From assembly GCF_010729105.1 (NCBI RefSeq), contig NZ_AP022573.1:4278001-4342000 (forward strand): a DNA stretch of 64,000 nucleotides. The letters are read 5' to 3'. Positions within the stretch are counted from its first letter, which is position 1. Each line of letters begins with the position of its first letter. Below the pieces are notes generated by a model. That model had not been told where the DNA came from. It searched no databases and saw nothing but the letters and a program-made list of their open reading frames with translations. A program made the position numbers and the translations under genes. This DNA comes from Mycobacterium saskatchewanense. GTDB taxonomy: Bacteria; Actinomycetota; Actinomycetes; Mycobacteriales; Mycobacteriaceae. Of the stretch, positions 21,558-32,479 are shown piece by piece.

Positions 21558-21561
<4 letters not shown>
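20920..21561 (-). CDS. grpE: Nucleotide exchange factor GrpE
   Basis: GrpE releases ADP from DnaK. The 213-residue protein has a Gln/Pro/Gly-rich N-terminal extension, a long coiled coil ([20 protein letters not shown], residues ~55-75) and a beta-wing domain with [10 protein letters not shown], which matches the GrpE signature. The GTG start overlaps the dnaK stop by 4 bp (GTGA), so translation is coupled. The acidic/Gly-rich C-terminal tail is common in actinobacterial GrpE. Confidence 0.95.
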
Positions 21562-23417
<1,856 letters not shown>

Positions 23418-23424
23418 AGTGATT

Positions 23425-23430
23425 CCTCCT
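23425..23430 (-). promoter_or_regulatory. Strong ribosome binding site of dnaK
   Basis: On the minus strand AGGAGG lies 7 nt before the dnaK ATG, a full match to the anti-Shine-Dalgarno core, consistent with a highly expressed gene. Confidence 0.85.
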
Positions 23431-23458
23431 GAGTAGTAGAGCTTGGGTACTGCACTAT

Positions 23459-23479
23459 GCTGAGTGAACCCCGCTCAAG
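23459..23479. promoter_or_regulatory. HAIR element 1 (HspR operator) of the dnaK operon
   Basis: The sequence gcTGAGT-N7-gCTCAAG matches the HspR consensus CTTGAGT-N7-ACTCAAG at 11 of 14 arm positions with exact spacing. It lies about 45 bp upstream of the dnaK start. Confidence 0.8.
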
Positions 23480-23513
23480 ACTGCTCCGGCCGAGCCGTGG
23501 TGTCAACCCCAGC

Positions 23514-23534
23514 CTTGAGCCTAGTTCACTCAAC
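23514..23534. promoter_or_regulatory. HAIR element 2 (HspR operator) of the dnaK operon
   Basis: The sequence CTTGAGc-N7-ACTCAAc matches the HspR consensus at 12 of 14 arm positions. It lies 55 bp (five helical turns) from the first element, an arrangement that suits cooperative binding on one face of the DNA. Confidence 0.85.
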
Positions 23535-23572
23535 TTGTTGATCATGCTAACGGCGGGCGGCCGCGTCTTGTT

Positions 23573-23597
23573 CCCGGGGGGGCCGCGCGCCCCGGGG
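23573..23597 (-). terminator. GC-rich hairpin after the LysR gene
   Basis: cccgggg and ccccggg arms flank a short GC-rich loop directly after the stop of the LysR-type gene. There is no T tract, so this is at best an L-shaped (non-canonical) mycobacterial terminator. Confidence 0.35.
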
Positions 23598-24512
23598 TCA
23601 GGGCACGCTCGGCGCGCCGCGATCCGGAATCATCTGCTCGATCAGGGAGAACACGGCTCGCGCGGCCGCGCTGGGCGGGCGGACCGCGGACATCGCGACG
23701 TAGAGGCGCCAGCAGAGGTCCTGGTCGGCGATCCGGACGGTCGCCAGGCCGTCGTCCCCGATCTCGTCGAGAATGAATCGGCTCAGGAAGCCGATCCCGA
23801 TACCGTTGCGGATGTGGGTCGCCGTCGTGCCGATGTCGGCGATCTCGAGCGCGATCGTGCGTGCCACCCCGGCCGCGGCGAAGGCCCGATCCACCACGGC
23901 CCGGTTGCCGTAGCCGGGGGGCCCGTCGACGAATGTCATCCCGGCCAGCTCGGAAATCCGCACCGTCTCCCGCGCGGCGAGCGGATGGTGGGCGGGCACG
24001 ACCAGCAGCAGCGGGTAGGCGGCGACGAGCCGCGTGTGCAGATCGGCCGGCGACCCCTCCGGGAACACGACGAACGCGACGTCGAGGTCGCCGGCGCGGA
24101 GTTGCCGCACCAGCCCCGCCGACCCGGCACGGGCGGAGCGGAGCTGGACCAACACCCCCGGATGCCGGGCGTAAAGCTCGGCCAGCAGCGTGGGCAGGTC
24201 GATGATGTTGATCGAGGTGAGCGTCCCGAGCGTGACGGTGCCGCGGACGGCGCCACGGGCGGCCGCCACGGCGTCCACGGCCGCGCGGGCGGCGTCGAGG
24301 GTCGTGCGGGCGCGGGGCGCGAGCTCGCGTCCCGCGGCGGTCAGCGTCACACCGGCCGGACCCCGGACGAACAGTTGCGCGCCGAGCTCGCGTTCGAGAG
24401 CCTTGATCGTCGAGGAGACCCCGGACTGCACCACGTGCAGCTTCTCGGCGGCGCGGGTGAAGCTGTGGTTGTCCGCGACGGCGAGGAAATACTCCAGTTG
24501 ACGAAGCTCCAC
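23598..24512 (-). CDS. LysR-type transcriptional regulator
   Basis: The 304-residue protein has the LysR winged helix at its N-terminus (LRQLEYFLAVADNHSFTRAA and VVQSGVSSTIKALERELG, residues ~3-45) and a periplasmic-binding-like effector domain. GTG at 24512 (VELRQLEYF) fits the family start; an in-frame ATG 11 codons upstream would place the candidate operator inside the gene. It diverges from an aldehyde dehydrogenase/amidohydrolase pair with a T-N11-A type palindrome between them, so it probably controls that pathway. The inducer is unknown. Confidence 0.88.
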   Translation of the reverse strand: MELRQLEYFLAVADNHSFTRAAEKLHVVQSGVSSTIKALERELGAQLFVRGPAGVTLTAAGRELAPRARTTLDAARAAVDAVAAARGAVRGTVTLGTLTSINIIDLPTLLAELYARHPGVLVQLRSARAGSAGLVRQLRAGDLDVAFVVFPEGSPADLHTRLVAAYPLLLVVPAHHPLAARETVRISELAGMTFVDGPPGYGNRAVVDRAFAAAGVARTIALEIADIGTTATHIRNGIGIGFLSRFILDEIGDDGLATVRIADQDLCWRLYVAMSAVRPPSAAARAVFSLIEQMIPDRGAPSVP

Positions 24513-24520
24513 GTGGTCAT

Positions 24521-24537
24521 TATCACCCTCGGTGATA
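24521..24537. promoter_or_regulatory. LysR-type operator, perfect 7-bp inverted repeat
   Basis: TATCACC-CTC-GGTGATA is a perfect palindrome with 3-bp spacer that fits the LysR T-N11-A rule. It lies just upstream of the preferred GTG start of the LysR gene and in the divergent promoter region. Confidence 0.65.
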
Positions 24538-24555
24538 GCCCCCATCAGAAACCGG

Positions 24556-24569
24556 TATTGGCACCGATA
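24556..24569. promoter_or_regulatory. Second, weaker LysR-type half palindrome
   Basis: TATTGGCACCGATA is an imperfect inverted repeat that shares the TAT--GG/CC--ATA pattern with the palindrome at 24521, offset by ~34 bp. LysR proteins usually bind a recognition and an activation site at about this distance. Confidence 0.4.
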
Positions 24570-24654
24570 ACGCTGGTCAACGTACGGTTCGCTTGGAGTT
24601 ACCCCTCCGGTTGATCAACCACGGTCCTCCCACCCCCCCTCACTGTGCTGGACG

Positions 24655-26130
24655 GTGCCTATGGCTTACCCTTTGCCGACCTTGACCAGGATCCGGACGC
24701 GTTGGTCGTCGGCGTCCACCGACGACCAGTTCGTCGTTCAGAACCCCGCGACGGGCCAGACGGTCACCGTCGTCCAGGGCGCCGGCGCCGAGGAGGTGGA
24801 CCAGGCGGTGCGCGCGGCCCACTCGGCCCACCTGCGCTGGAAGCGGCGCGCGGCGAGCGAACGCGGACGGTACCTGCGCGAGGTGGCCGAGGTGATCCGC
24901 GCCAACGCCGACGAGATAGCCCAACTCGAGTCCCTGGAGATGGGCAAGCCGTTCACCCAGGCGCGCAACGTCGACGTCGAGGCCGCGATCAACATCTTCG
25001 AGCACTTCGCCGGCGCGGTGGAGGCGCTGCCCGGCCTGGCCCGCGACGACGCCGGTGAGCAAGGGCCCGTCTTCGACGTGACCACGCTGGAGCCATACGG
25101 GGTGGTCGCCTGCCTCGTGCCGTTCACCTGGCCCCCGATCCACACCGCGGCGAAGATCGCGCCGGCGCTGGCCGTCGGAAACGCCGTGGTGCTCAAACCG
25201 CCGGAGCAGACGCCCTCGGTGGTGCTGCGCATGGTCGAACTGATGCAGTCCGTGTTGCCGGACCGCGTGGTGCACGCGGTGCCGGGCAGGGGCGAGGTGA
25301 GCAGCGTGCTGGCCGGGCACCGGCTGGTGGGCAAGGTCTCCTTCACCGGCTCACCGCGGACCGGGGCCGCCGTGTTGCGAACCGCTGCGCCCAACCTCAC
25401 ACCCACCCTGCTCGAGCTGGGCGGGAAGAACCCGCTGCTGGTCTTCGACGACGCCGATCAGCACGAGGCCCTGCTGGCCGCCGTCGACGGCGGATTCTTC
25501 AGCCACGGTGAGATCCGCGCCGCCTCATCGCGAATCCTGGTGCAGCACAACATCGTTGAGGAATTCGCCGACAAGCTGTGCGCCGCGGTGCGCCGGTTGC
25601 GAGTCGGCGACGGCGCGGACCCGGAAACCGACGTCGGGCCGCTGGTCACCCGCCCGCAGCAGAAGCAGGTCCTCGACTACCTGAGCATCGGCGTGTCCGA
25701 GGGCGCGCGCATCGCCGCGCAGGCGCCGCTGCCCGACGACCCCCGACTGGCGGACGGCTTCTTCGTCTCCCCGACCGTGCTGACCGACGTGACCCCCCGC
25801 ATGCGGGTGGCCCGCGAGGAGATCCTCGGTCCGGTCGTCGCCCTGATCCCGTTCGCCGACGAGGACGAGGCCGTGCGCATCGCCAACGGCACGCGCTTCG
25901 GGCTGGCGGCGGCGGTGTTCACCGAGGACAGCGACCGCGCGCTGCGGGTCAGCCGGCGGATGCGCGCGGGCACCGTGTTCGTCAACCGCGGGGTGGGCGT
26001 GTGCGGCTTCGTCTGCAACAACACCCAGCAGACACTCGCGGAATACGGGTACACCAAGACGATCCGGCTCGCCGACAACCGCGAGCGGGGGCCGCTCTGG
26101 ACCGCCGCCGCCCGAGTGCTCGAGGGGTAG
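24655..26130 (+). CDS. Aldehyde dehydrogenase family protein, catalytic Cys apparently lost
   Basis: The 491-residue protein is an NAD(P)-dependent aldehyde dehydrogenase by overall sequence: GVVACLVPFTWPP (the FNWP-type motif), FTGSPRTGAAV (Rossmann loop) and LLELGGKNP with the general base Glu254. At the nucleophile position, where relatives have GEICAASSR, this protein reads GEIRAASSR, so Cys is replaced by Arg288 through a TGC-to-CGC change. If the base is right, the enzyme cannot form the thiohemiacetal. The N-terminus is also poorly conserved and the true start may be ATG 24661. It is followed after 10 bp by an amidohydrolase and diverges from the LysR gene. Confidence 0.85.
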   Translation: MPMAYPLPTLTRIRTRWSSASTDDQFVVQNPATGQTVTVVQGAGAEEVDQAVRAAHSAHLRWKRRAASERGRYLREVAEVIRANADEIAQLESLEMGKPFTQARNVDVEAAINIFEHFAGAVEALPGLARDDAGEQGPVFDVTTLEPYGVVACLVPFTWPPIHTAAKIAPALAVGNAVVLKPPEQTPSVVLRMVELMQSVLPDRVVHAVPGRGEVSSVLAGHRLVGKVSFTGSPRTGAAVLRTAAPNLTPTLLELGGKNPLLVFDDADQHEALLAAVDGGFFSHGEIRAASSRILVQHNIVEEFADKLCAAVRRLRVGDGADPETDVGPLVTRPQQKQVLDYLSIGVSEGARIAAQAPLPDDPRLADGFFVSPTVLTDVTPRMRVAREEILGPVVALIPFADEDEAVRIANGTRFGLAAAVFTEDSDRALRVSRRMRAGTVFVNRGVGVCGFVCNNTQQTLAEYGYTKTIRLADNRERGPLWTAAARVLEG

Positions 26131-26140
26131 ACACGACCGC

Positions 26141-27091
26141 ATGCGCACGATCGCCCTCGAAGAGCATTTCGTCACCGCGGAATTCCTGAACGGTCCGGGT
26201 GGCTGGCTGAAATCCCGGGACGGCATCGTCGGGCCGATCAGCGACCTCGGCGAGGGTCGGATCGCGGCGATGGACGACGCGGGCGTCGACCTGGCGGTTC
26301 TGTCGCTGGCGGCGCCGGGAGTCGAACAGCTGGACCCGCCGGACGCCGTCCCCCTGGCCCGCGTCTGCAACGACGAGCTCGCCGCCGCGATCGCGCGTCA
26401 CCCCGACCGGCTGGCGGGGTTCGCCGCCCTGCCCATCAGCGCACCGGAGCGGGCGGTCAAGGAGCTCGAGCGCACGGTGCGCGACCTCGGCTTCCTCGGG
26501 GTGGTGATCAACGGCCACAGCCAAGGTCGCTACCTCGACGACCCGTTCTTCGACCCGGTGCTGGAGCGCGCCGCCGCGCTGCACGCCCCGATCTACCTGC
26601 ACCCCACCATCCCGCCGGCCGGCGTGATCGAGTCAAGCTACGCGGGCTTCGCCGACCGGGTCACGTTCGCGCTGGCCACCGTGGGCTGGGGGTGGCACAT
26701 CAACACCGGCACCCACGTGCTGCGCATGATCCTCGGCGGCGTGTTCGACCGTTACCCGTCGCTGCAGGTGATCATCGGGCACATGGGCGAGGCGACACCG
26801 TTCATGCTCCCCAGGTTCGACGCCACGCTGACGCCGCAGCTGACCGGCCTGAAGCGCCCGGTCAGCTCCTACCTGCGGGAGAACTTCACCTACACGTTCG
26901 CGAATTTCAACGACGAAGCGACCTACGCGAACCTGGTCGCCCAGGTCGGCGTCGACCGGGTGGCCTTCTCGGCCGACTATCCCTTCGGATCCATGCGTGC
27001 GGCGCGCGCCTTCCTGGACAACCTGCCGCTCAGCTGCGACGACCGGGCCCGCATCAGCCACCGCAACGCCGAACGGGTGCTGGGGATTTAA
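26141..27091 (+). CDS. Amidohydrolase-2 family (ACMSD / gamma-resorcylate decarboxylase-like)
   Basis: The 316-residue protein has the metal-dependent TIM-barrel pattern of the amidohydrolase-2 group. ALEEHF is at the N-terminus, where ACMSD-type decarboxylases have ExH/DxH. PIYLHPTIPP is near residue 150, VIIGHMGE near residue 210 and FSADYPFGS near residue 280. This subgroup includes decarboxylases of dihydroxybenzoates and carboxyvanillate. With the adjacent aldehyde dehydrogenase and the LysR gene it suggests an aromatic-compound route. The ATG has GAGGGG upstream, inside the dehydrogenase stop region, so the two genes are one operon. Confidence 0.85.
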   Translation: MRTIALEEHFVTAEFLNGPGGWLKSRDGIVGPISDLGEGRIAAMDDAGVDLAVLSLAAPGVEQLDPPDAVPLARVCNDELAAAIARHPDRLAGFAALPISAPERAVKELERTVRDLGFLGVVINGHSQGRYLDDPFFDPVLERAAALHAPIYLHPTIPPAGVIESSYAGFADRVTFALATVGWGWHINTGTHVLRMILGGVFDRYPSLQVIIGHMGEATPFMLPRFDATLTPQLTGLKRPVSSYLRENFTYTFANFNDEATYANLVAQVGVDRVAFSADYPFGSMRAARAFLDNLPLSCDDRARISHRNAERVLGI

Positions 27092-27170
27092 CTCCGGCCG
27101 GTTTTGGCCAGCGTGCGCCGCGTCCATGGTTTAGCCTGAGGTTTCCCGGAGCCACCACAGCAGGAGCTCG

Positions 27171-28622
27171 ATGTCATCCCCAGACAGCGCCCGGCTCACG
27201 CGTGAAGACGCCGGCTACCACAAGGGCCTCAAGAACCGGCAGATCCAGATGATCGGCCTCGGCGGGGCCATCGGAACGGGTCTCTTCCTCGGCGCCGGCG
27301 GGCGCCTCGCGTCGGCGGGGCCCGGGCTGTTCCTGGTCTACGCGGTGTGCGGCGTGTTCGTGTTCCTGATCCTGCGCGCGCTGGGCGAGCTGGTGCTGCA
27401 CCGCCCGTCGTCGGGCTCCTTCGTGTCCTATGCCCGCGAGTTCTTCGGCGAGAAGGTCGCTTTCGTGGCGGGCTGGATGTACTGCCTGAACTGGGCGATG
27501 ACCGGCATCGTGGACACCACGGCGATCGCGCACTACTGCCACTACTGGAACACGTTCCAGGCCGTCCCGCAGTGGACGCTCGCGTTGGTCGCGCTGGTCG
27601 TCGTGCTGGCGATGAACCTGATCTCGGTCAAACTGTTCGGCGAGCTCGAGTTCTGGGCTTCGCTGATCAAGGTGCTGGCGCTGGTGACGTTCCTGGTGGT
27701 CGGCGCGGTAATCGTGATCGGGCGGTTCAAGGTCGACGGCCGGGACACCGGCGCGGGGCTCTGGGAGAGCCACGGCGGCCTGCTCCCGGCCGGGCTGCTG
27801 CCCCTGGTGCTGGTCACCTCGGGGGTGGTGTTCGCCTACGCCGCCGTCGAACTGGTCGGCATCGCGGCCGGCGAAACGGAGAACCCCGAGAAGATCATGC
27901 CGCGCGTGATCAACTCGGTGGTGCTGCGCATCGCTCTCTTCTACATCGGCTCGACGGTCCTGCTGGCGCTCCTGCTGCCCTACACCGCGTACCGGGACCA
28001 CGTGAGCCCGTTCGTGACGTTCTTCTCCAAGCTGGGGTTCGGTGCGGCGGGCAGCCTGATGAACGTCGTGGTCCTCACCGCCGCGCTGTCGAGCCTGAAC
28101 GCCGGGCTGTATTCCACCGGCCGCATCCTGCGATCGATGGCGCTCAACGGCAGCGGCCCGAAGTTCACCGCCCCGATGTCCAAGAACGGCGTGCCGTACG
28201 GCGGGATCCTGCTCACCAGCGCCATCGGCCTGTTCGGCATCGTGCTCAACGCCGTCAAACCGAGCCAGGCGTTCGAGATCGTGCTGCACCTCGCCGCCGT
28301 CGGCGTGGTGGTGGCCTGGGCGACGATCGTGGCCAGCCAGCTGGCGCTGCACCGGCTGGCCCGGGCCGGACGGGTGCAACGGCCGAGCTTCCGGATGCCG
28401 CTGGCCCCCTACAGCGGCTATCTCACGCTGGTGTTCCTGGCCAGCGTCATCGTCCTGATGCTGTTCGACAAGGTGCAGGGCCCGTGGCTGATGGGCGCGC
28501 TGATCTTCGGCACCGTCGCGCTCACCGGCGGCTGGTTCCTGGTCCGCCACCGGGTGCGGGCCGCGGCGCAGGACCCTTCGGTGGCGGCCTCGCCCCTCAC
28601 CGACCCGCCGGTGGCGGCCTAA
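27171..28622 (+). CDS. Amino acid permease, L-asparagine permease type (AnsP-like)
   Basis: The 483-residue protein is an APC-superfamily importer with about 12 membrane helices. It has the family hallmarks [15 protein letters not shown] near residue 30 and [16 protein letters not shown] near residue 220. The N-terminal [12 protein letters not shown] and [14 protein letters not shown] segments are very like mycobacterial AnsP1/AnsP2 asparagine permeases, and Rv0346c (ansP2) lies close to dnaK in M. tuberculosis. AGGAG precedes the ATG. It meets the MobA-like gene tail to tail with a 4-bp overlap. Transport of asparagine is likely but not proven. Confidence 0.88.
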   Translation: MSSPDSARLTREDAGYHKGLKNRQIQMIGLGGAIGTGLFLGAGGRLASAGPGLFLVYAVCGVFVFLILRALGELVLHRPSSGSFVSYAREFFGEKVAFVAGWMYCLNWAMTGIVDTTAIAHYCHYWNTFQAVPQWTLALVALVVVLAMNLISVKLFGELEFWASLIKVLALVTFLVVGAVIVIGRFKVDGRDTGAGLWESHGGLLPAGLLPLVLVTSGVVFAYAAVELVGIAAGETENPEKIMPRVINSVVLRIALFYIGSTVLLALLLPYTAYRDHVSPFVTFFSKLGFGAAGSLMNVVVLTAALSSLNAGLYSTGRILRSMALNGSGPKFTAPMSKNGVPYGGILLTSAIGLFGIVLNAVKPSQAFEIVLHLAAVGVVVAWATIVASQLALHRLARAGRVQRPSFRMPLAPYSGYLTLVFLASVIVLMLFDKVQGPWLMGALIFGTVALTGGWFLVRHRVRAAAQDPSVAASPLTDPPVAA

Positions 28623-29212
28623 CCTTCGGGCGCGCCCGCGGGGAAATCGATGTCGCGGCCGTCGGCGAGGTCCGCGCAGTCCACGCGCTCGACGTCGGCG
28701 CGGCCGCGCAGGTAGGCGCCGGCACCCTGGTCCCCGGACAGCCAGGCCAGCACCGCCGGCCAGTGGGCTCGGGCCAAGACCACCGGATGGCCCGGCCGGT
28801 CGCCGAAATACGCCCGCGCCAACCCGGCGCCGGAGCGCGCCGCGCGGTCCAGGACGCGCGCGACCACGGCGGGGCCGACGTCGGGGGTGTCGATGACGTG
28901 CAGCACCGCGTAGTCCGCGCGCATGCGGTCGGCCCCGGCCAGCCCCGCGCGCACCGAGGCGCTCAGCCCGTCCTCCCAGTCCGGCGCCACGACGGCGGTC
29001 ACCCGGGGCGGCGGCACGATCTGGGCGGCGCCCAGGACGACGACGACGTCCGCGCAGCCCCCGCCGCGCAGCGCGCCGACGGCGGTGTCCAGCCACCCGT
29101 CGACCAGGACCTTCGGCTTGCCGTACCGCCGTCCGGCGCCGGCGGCCAGCAGCACCCCGACGTGGCGGGGCTCCGGGTTCCTCGACGCGTCGCTCGACTG
29201 CGATAACGGCAC
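28619..29212 (-). CDS. MobA/MocA-like nucleotidyltransferase (Rv0371c-like)
   Basis: The 197-residue protein has the NTP-transferase fold: [19 protein letters not shown] at residues ~18-36 is the LAAGxxxRxGxxK nucleotide-binding loop, and VIDTPDVGP carries the metal-binding Asp. Proteins of this kind (MocA, Rv0371c) attach CMP or GMP to molybdopterin. The gene diverges, with only 49 bp between starts, from a three-subunit molybdenum hydroxylase, so it probably matures the cofactor for that enzyme. No GMP/CMP specificity can be read with confidence. Confidence 0.85.
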   Translation of the reverse strand: MPLSQSSDASRNPEPRHVGVLLAAGAGRRYGKPKVLVDGWLDTAVGALRGGGCADVVVVLGAAQIVPPPRVTAVVAPDWEDGLSASVRAGLAGADRMRADYAVLHVIDTPDVGPAVVARVLDRAARSGAGLARAYFGDRPGHPVVLARAHWPAVLAWLSGDQGAGAYLRGRADVERVDCADLADGRDIDFPAGAPEG

Positions 29213-29261
29213 TCTCCTATGATGACATTGAGCTTCTCACGTTGCGACGACATGGAGCGCG

Positions 29262-31592
29262 ATGACCCAGGACCTCCGCGGCGCCGCCCCGCCCCGCTAT
29301 GCCGGGACCCGTGTCCAGCGCGTCGAGGACGGCCGGTTGCTGACCGGCCGCGGCAGCTTCGTCGATGACATATCGCGGCCCGGCATGCTGCACGCGTGCT
29401 TCGTCCGCAGCCCGTTCGCACGCGCGGCGATCAACGCCATCGACGCGTCGGCGGCGCTCGCGCTGCCCGGCGTGTACGCGGTGTTCACCGCCGCCGACCT
29501 GAACCCGGACGTGCGCGAGGCCTGGCACGCCGTCGCGGGCAAGGACGTCCCGGACACCCCGCGGCCGCCGCTGGCCGAGGGCGAGGCGAAGTTCGTCGGC
29601 GACCCGGTGGCGCTGATCGTCGCCGAGAGCCGCTACGTCGCCGAGGATGCGCTCGAACTCGTCGACGTCGACTACGAACCGCTGCCCGCGGTCAGCGACT
29701 TCACCCGGGCCCGGTCGTCGGAGGTGCTCGTGCACGACGGTTACCCCGGCAACGTGGCGGGCGGGCTGGGTGGGGCGCCGCCGGACGAGGCACTGTTCGC
29801 CTCGGCGCCCTGCGTCGTGGAGGAGCACATCCACCAGCAGAGCTACGCGCCGGTGCCGATCGAGACGCGCGGGCTGGTCGTGGAATGGACCGCCGCGACC
29901 GGCGAACTCACGCTGTGGGCGTCCACGCAGACGCCCCACGAGCTGCGCGCGTTCTGCGCGCGGCTGTTGGGCATTGCGGCGCAACGAGTTCGGGTCATCA
30001 TGCGCGACACCGGCGGCGGTTTCGGCCAGAAGGTGGTCCCGATGCGCGAGGACATGTGCATCATGCTGGCCGCCCGCAAGGTGCCGGCCGCGCTCAAGTG
30101 GATCGAGGACCGGCGCGAGAACCTGATGTCGGCCGGTCAGGCCCGGCACGTCGACGGCACCGCGCGGATGGCGTTCGACGCCGACGGCGCCATCCTCGCC
30201 GCCGACATCGACTTCATCCAGGACGTGGGCGCTTATCCGACGCCGTACCCTGTGCTGACCACGGCCGCCATCGGCATGTTCTTCCCGGGGCCCTATCGGG
30301 TGCCCAAGGCCAGCTTTAAGTACCAAGCGGTGTTCTCCAACACCAGCGGCCTGGCGGCCTACCGCGGCCCCTGGCAGTACGAATCGCTCGCGCGGGAGGT
30401 GGTGCTCGACATCGCCGCCCGCAGGCTCGGAAGCGACCCGGTCGAGTTGCGGCGGCGCAACCTGCTGCGCCGCGACGAGATGCCGTACGTCAACCCCAAC
30501 GGGATGCCGTACGACCACGTCGCCCCGATCGAGACGTTCGAGCAGGCCGTGAAACTCCTTGATGCCGAAGGCTTTCGGAAGGAGCAGCGCGATGCGCTCG
30601 CCCACGGCCGCTACCTCGGCCTCGGGTTCGCGGCCTACGTCGAGCCGACCGGCGCGGCCACCGGCCACCTGGCCACCGAGGGCTGCACGATCCGGATGGA
30701 GCCGACCGGCAAGATCAACGTCTACGTCAACGGCGGCTCGAGCGGGAACAGCTTGGAAACCACCGTCATTCAGCTCACGGCCGACGCGCTGGGCGCCGAC
30801 ATCGACGACGTGGCGACCATCCAGGGCGACACGGCGGTCACCCCGTACGGCGCCGGCACCCAGGGCAGCCGCAGCGGGCCGATGACGGCCGGGGCCGTCG
30901 GTGAGGCCGGCGCCATCCTGCGCGAGAAGCTCGTCGCGCTGGCCGCGCACCGCCTCGAGGTCGCCGAATCCGAGGTGGAGCTGGCGTATTCCGTGGCCGC
31001 GGTGCGCGGCGACCCGTCGCGGCGGGTGTCCTTCGGCGAGCTGGCCTATTTCGCCTACTACTCGCCGCAGCTGCTGCCGCCGGGCGCGTCGGCCAATCTG
31101 GAGGCGACCGCGCGGTTCAGCTCCCCCAACCCGATTCACTGGGCGAACGCGACGCACGCGTGCACGTGCGAGGTGGACGTGGCGACGGGCAAGGTGACGC
31201 TGCTGCGCTACATCGTCAGCGAGGACGTCGGGCCGATGATCAACCCGACGATCGTCGAGGGCCAGATCGCCGGGGGAACCGTGCAGGGCATCGGCGGTGC
31301 CCTGATGGAGGACATGGTCTACGACGACGACGGCAACCCGCTCGCCACCACGTTCGTCGACTACCTGCTGCCGACGGCCACCGAGGTCCCGCCCATCGAG
31401 TTCGGCCACGTCGAAATCCCCGGCCCCGGCCCCGGCGGCTACAAGGGCGCCGGCGAGGGCGGGGCCATCGGCTCCACGCCCGCCGTCATCAACGCGGTCA
31501 ACGACGCGCTCGCGCCGCTGGGCGTGGCGGTCACCCGGCTGCCGGCCAGCCCCGCGTCCATCGCCGCGCTGCTGAACGGGGTGAACCGGTGA
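29262..31592 (+). CDS. Molybdenum hydroxylase large subunit, CoxL-like but not CODH
   Basis: The 776-residue protein is the molybdopterin-binding large subunit of a xanthine-oxidase-family enzyme. It has an N-terminal a/b hammerhead domain (RVEDGRLLTGRGSFVDD), a GGGFGQK motif and a C-terminal GAGEGGAIGS loop with the catalytic Glu732. The active-site loop reads AYRGPWQYE around Tyr367. True aerobic CO dehydrogenases have AYRCSFR (form I) or AYRGAGR (form II), so this enzyme should hydroxylate another substrate. It overlaps the FAD subunit gene by 4 bp (GTGA) and forms an L-M-S operon. Confidence 0.88.
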   Translation: MTQDLRGAAPPRYAGTRVQRVEDGRLLTGRGSFVDDISRPGMLHACFVRSPFARAAINAIDASAALALPGVYAVFTAADLNPDVREAWHAVAGKDVPDTPRPPLAEGEAKFVGDPVALIVAESRYVAEDALELVDVDYEPLPAVSDFTRARSSEVLVHDGYPGNVAGGLGGAPPDEALFASAPCVVEEHIHQQSYAPVPIETRGLVVEWTAATGELTLWASTQTPHELRAFCARLLGIAAQRVRVIMRDTGGGFGQKVVPMREDMCIMLAARKVPAALKWIEDRRENLMSAGQARHVDGTARMAFDADGAILAADIDFIQDVGAYPTPYPVLTTAAIGMFFPGPYRVPKASFKYQAVFSNTSGLAAYRGPWQYESLAREVVLDIAARRLGSDPVELRRRNLLRRDEMPYVNPNGMPYDHVAPIETFEQAVKLLDAEGFRKEQRDALAHGRYLGLGFAAYVEPTGAATGHLATEGCTIRMEPTGKINVYVNGGSSGNSLETTVIQLTADALGADIDDVATIQGDTAVTPYGAGTQGSRSGPMTAGAVGEAGAILREKLVALAAHRLEVAESEVELAYSVAAVRGDPSRRVSFGELAYFAYYSPQLLPPGASANLEATARFSSPNPIHWANATHACTCEVDVATGKVTLLRYIVSEDVGPMINPTIVEGQIAGGTVQGIGGALMEDMVYDDDGNPLATTFVDYLLPTATEVPPIEFGHVEIPGPGPGGYKGAGEGGAIGSTPAVINAVNDALAPLGVAVTRLPASPASIAALLNGVNR

Positions 31593-32479
31593 AGCCCGCC
31601 GCCTTCGACTACCACCGACCCGACACCGTCGAGGACGCGGTGCGGCTGCTGGCCGAACTGAGCGACTCGGGAGACGGGGCGAAGATCCTGGCCGGCGGAC
31701 AGAGCCTGGTGCCGATGCTGGCCATGCGGCTGGCCTACTTCGACCACCTCATCGACGTCTCCCGACTGGGCGAGTTGCGCGGCATCGACCGCAGGGGCGG
31801 CGAACTGTGGATCGGCGCGGGCACCACCGAGGCGACCGTCGGCTCTGACGACCAAGTGCGGCAAGCGGTTCCGCTACTGGCCCGGGTCACGCCGTTCGTC
31901 GGGCACTTCCAGATCCGCAACCGCGGCACCCTCGGCGGGTCGATCGCGCACGCCGACGCCGCGGGCGAATACCCCGCCGTCGCGCTGGCGCTGGACGCGG
32001 TGATGGAGGTGGTCTCACCGGGCGGGCGGCGCGAGATCGCGGCCGCGGACTTCTTCGCCGGGCTGTGGGAGACGACGATGGCTCCCGACGAGGTGCTGAC
32101 CGGGGTGCGGTTTCCCGTATGGGAGGGTCGATCCGGGTTCGCGGTCCGGGAATTCTCGCGCCGCCACGGCGATTTCGCGATCGCGGGGGCACTGGTGGCG
32201 GTGCAGCTCGACGATCGCGACCGCGTATCCCGCTGCGCGATCGGCTTGTTGGGTCTGGGCGCCACGCCCCGGCGCGCGACGGCGGCCGAGGCGGCGGTGA
32301 TCGGCAGGCCGGCCGACGAGCTGAGCGCCGAGGAGATCGGGCGGGCCGCGATGACCGGGCTCGACGACATACCGGTCGACCTGCAGGGGTCTGCGTCCTA
32401 CCGGACGCGGGTGGGCGCCGCGATGGCCGCGCGCGCCTGGACCGAGGCCATCGACGAAGCGGGGAGCGCCAGTGCCTGA
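31589..32479 (+). CDS. Molybdenum hydroxylase FAD-binding medium subunit (CoxM-like)
   Basis: The 296-residue protein carries the two FAD-binding motifs of this subunit class: KILAGGQSLVPMLAMRL (AGGxSL) near residue 30 and GTLGGSIAHADAAGE (TxGGSxxxAD) near residue 115. It transfers electrons from the [2Fe-2S] subunit to the acceptor. GTG 31589 overlaps the large-subunit stop, and its own end overlaps the small-subunit start by 8 bp. Length and domain order are normal. Confidence 0.9.
   Translation: MKPAAFDYHRPDTVEDAVRLLAELSDSGDGAKILAGGQSLVPMLAMRLAYFDHLIDVSRLGELRGIDRRGGELWIGAGTTEATVGSDDQVRQAVPLLARVTPFVGHFQIRNRGTLGGSIAHADAAGEYPAVALALDAVMEVVSPGGRREIAAADFFAGLWETTMAPDEVLTGVRFPVWEGRSGFAVREFSRRHGDFAIAGALVAVQLDDRDRVSRCAIGLLGLGATPRRATAAEAAVIGRPADELSAEEIGRAAMTGLDDIPVDLQGSASYRTRVGAAMAARAWTEAIDEAGSASA

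Noticed and set aside
24655..24730. Frameshifted N-terminal extension of the aldehyde dehydrogenase
   Set aside because: A neighbouring frame is open, but neither gives a clear family N-terminus, so no frameshift is claimed.
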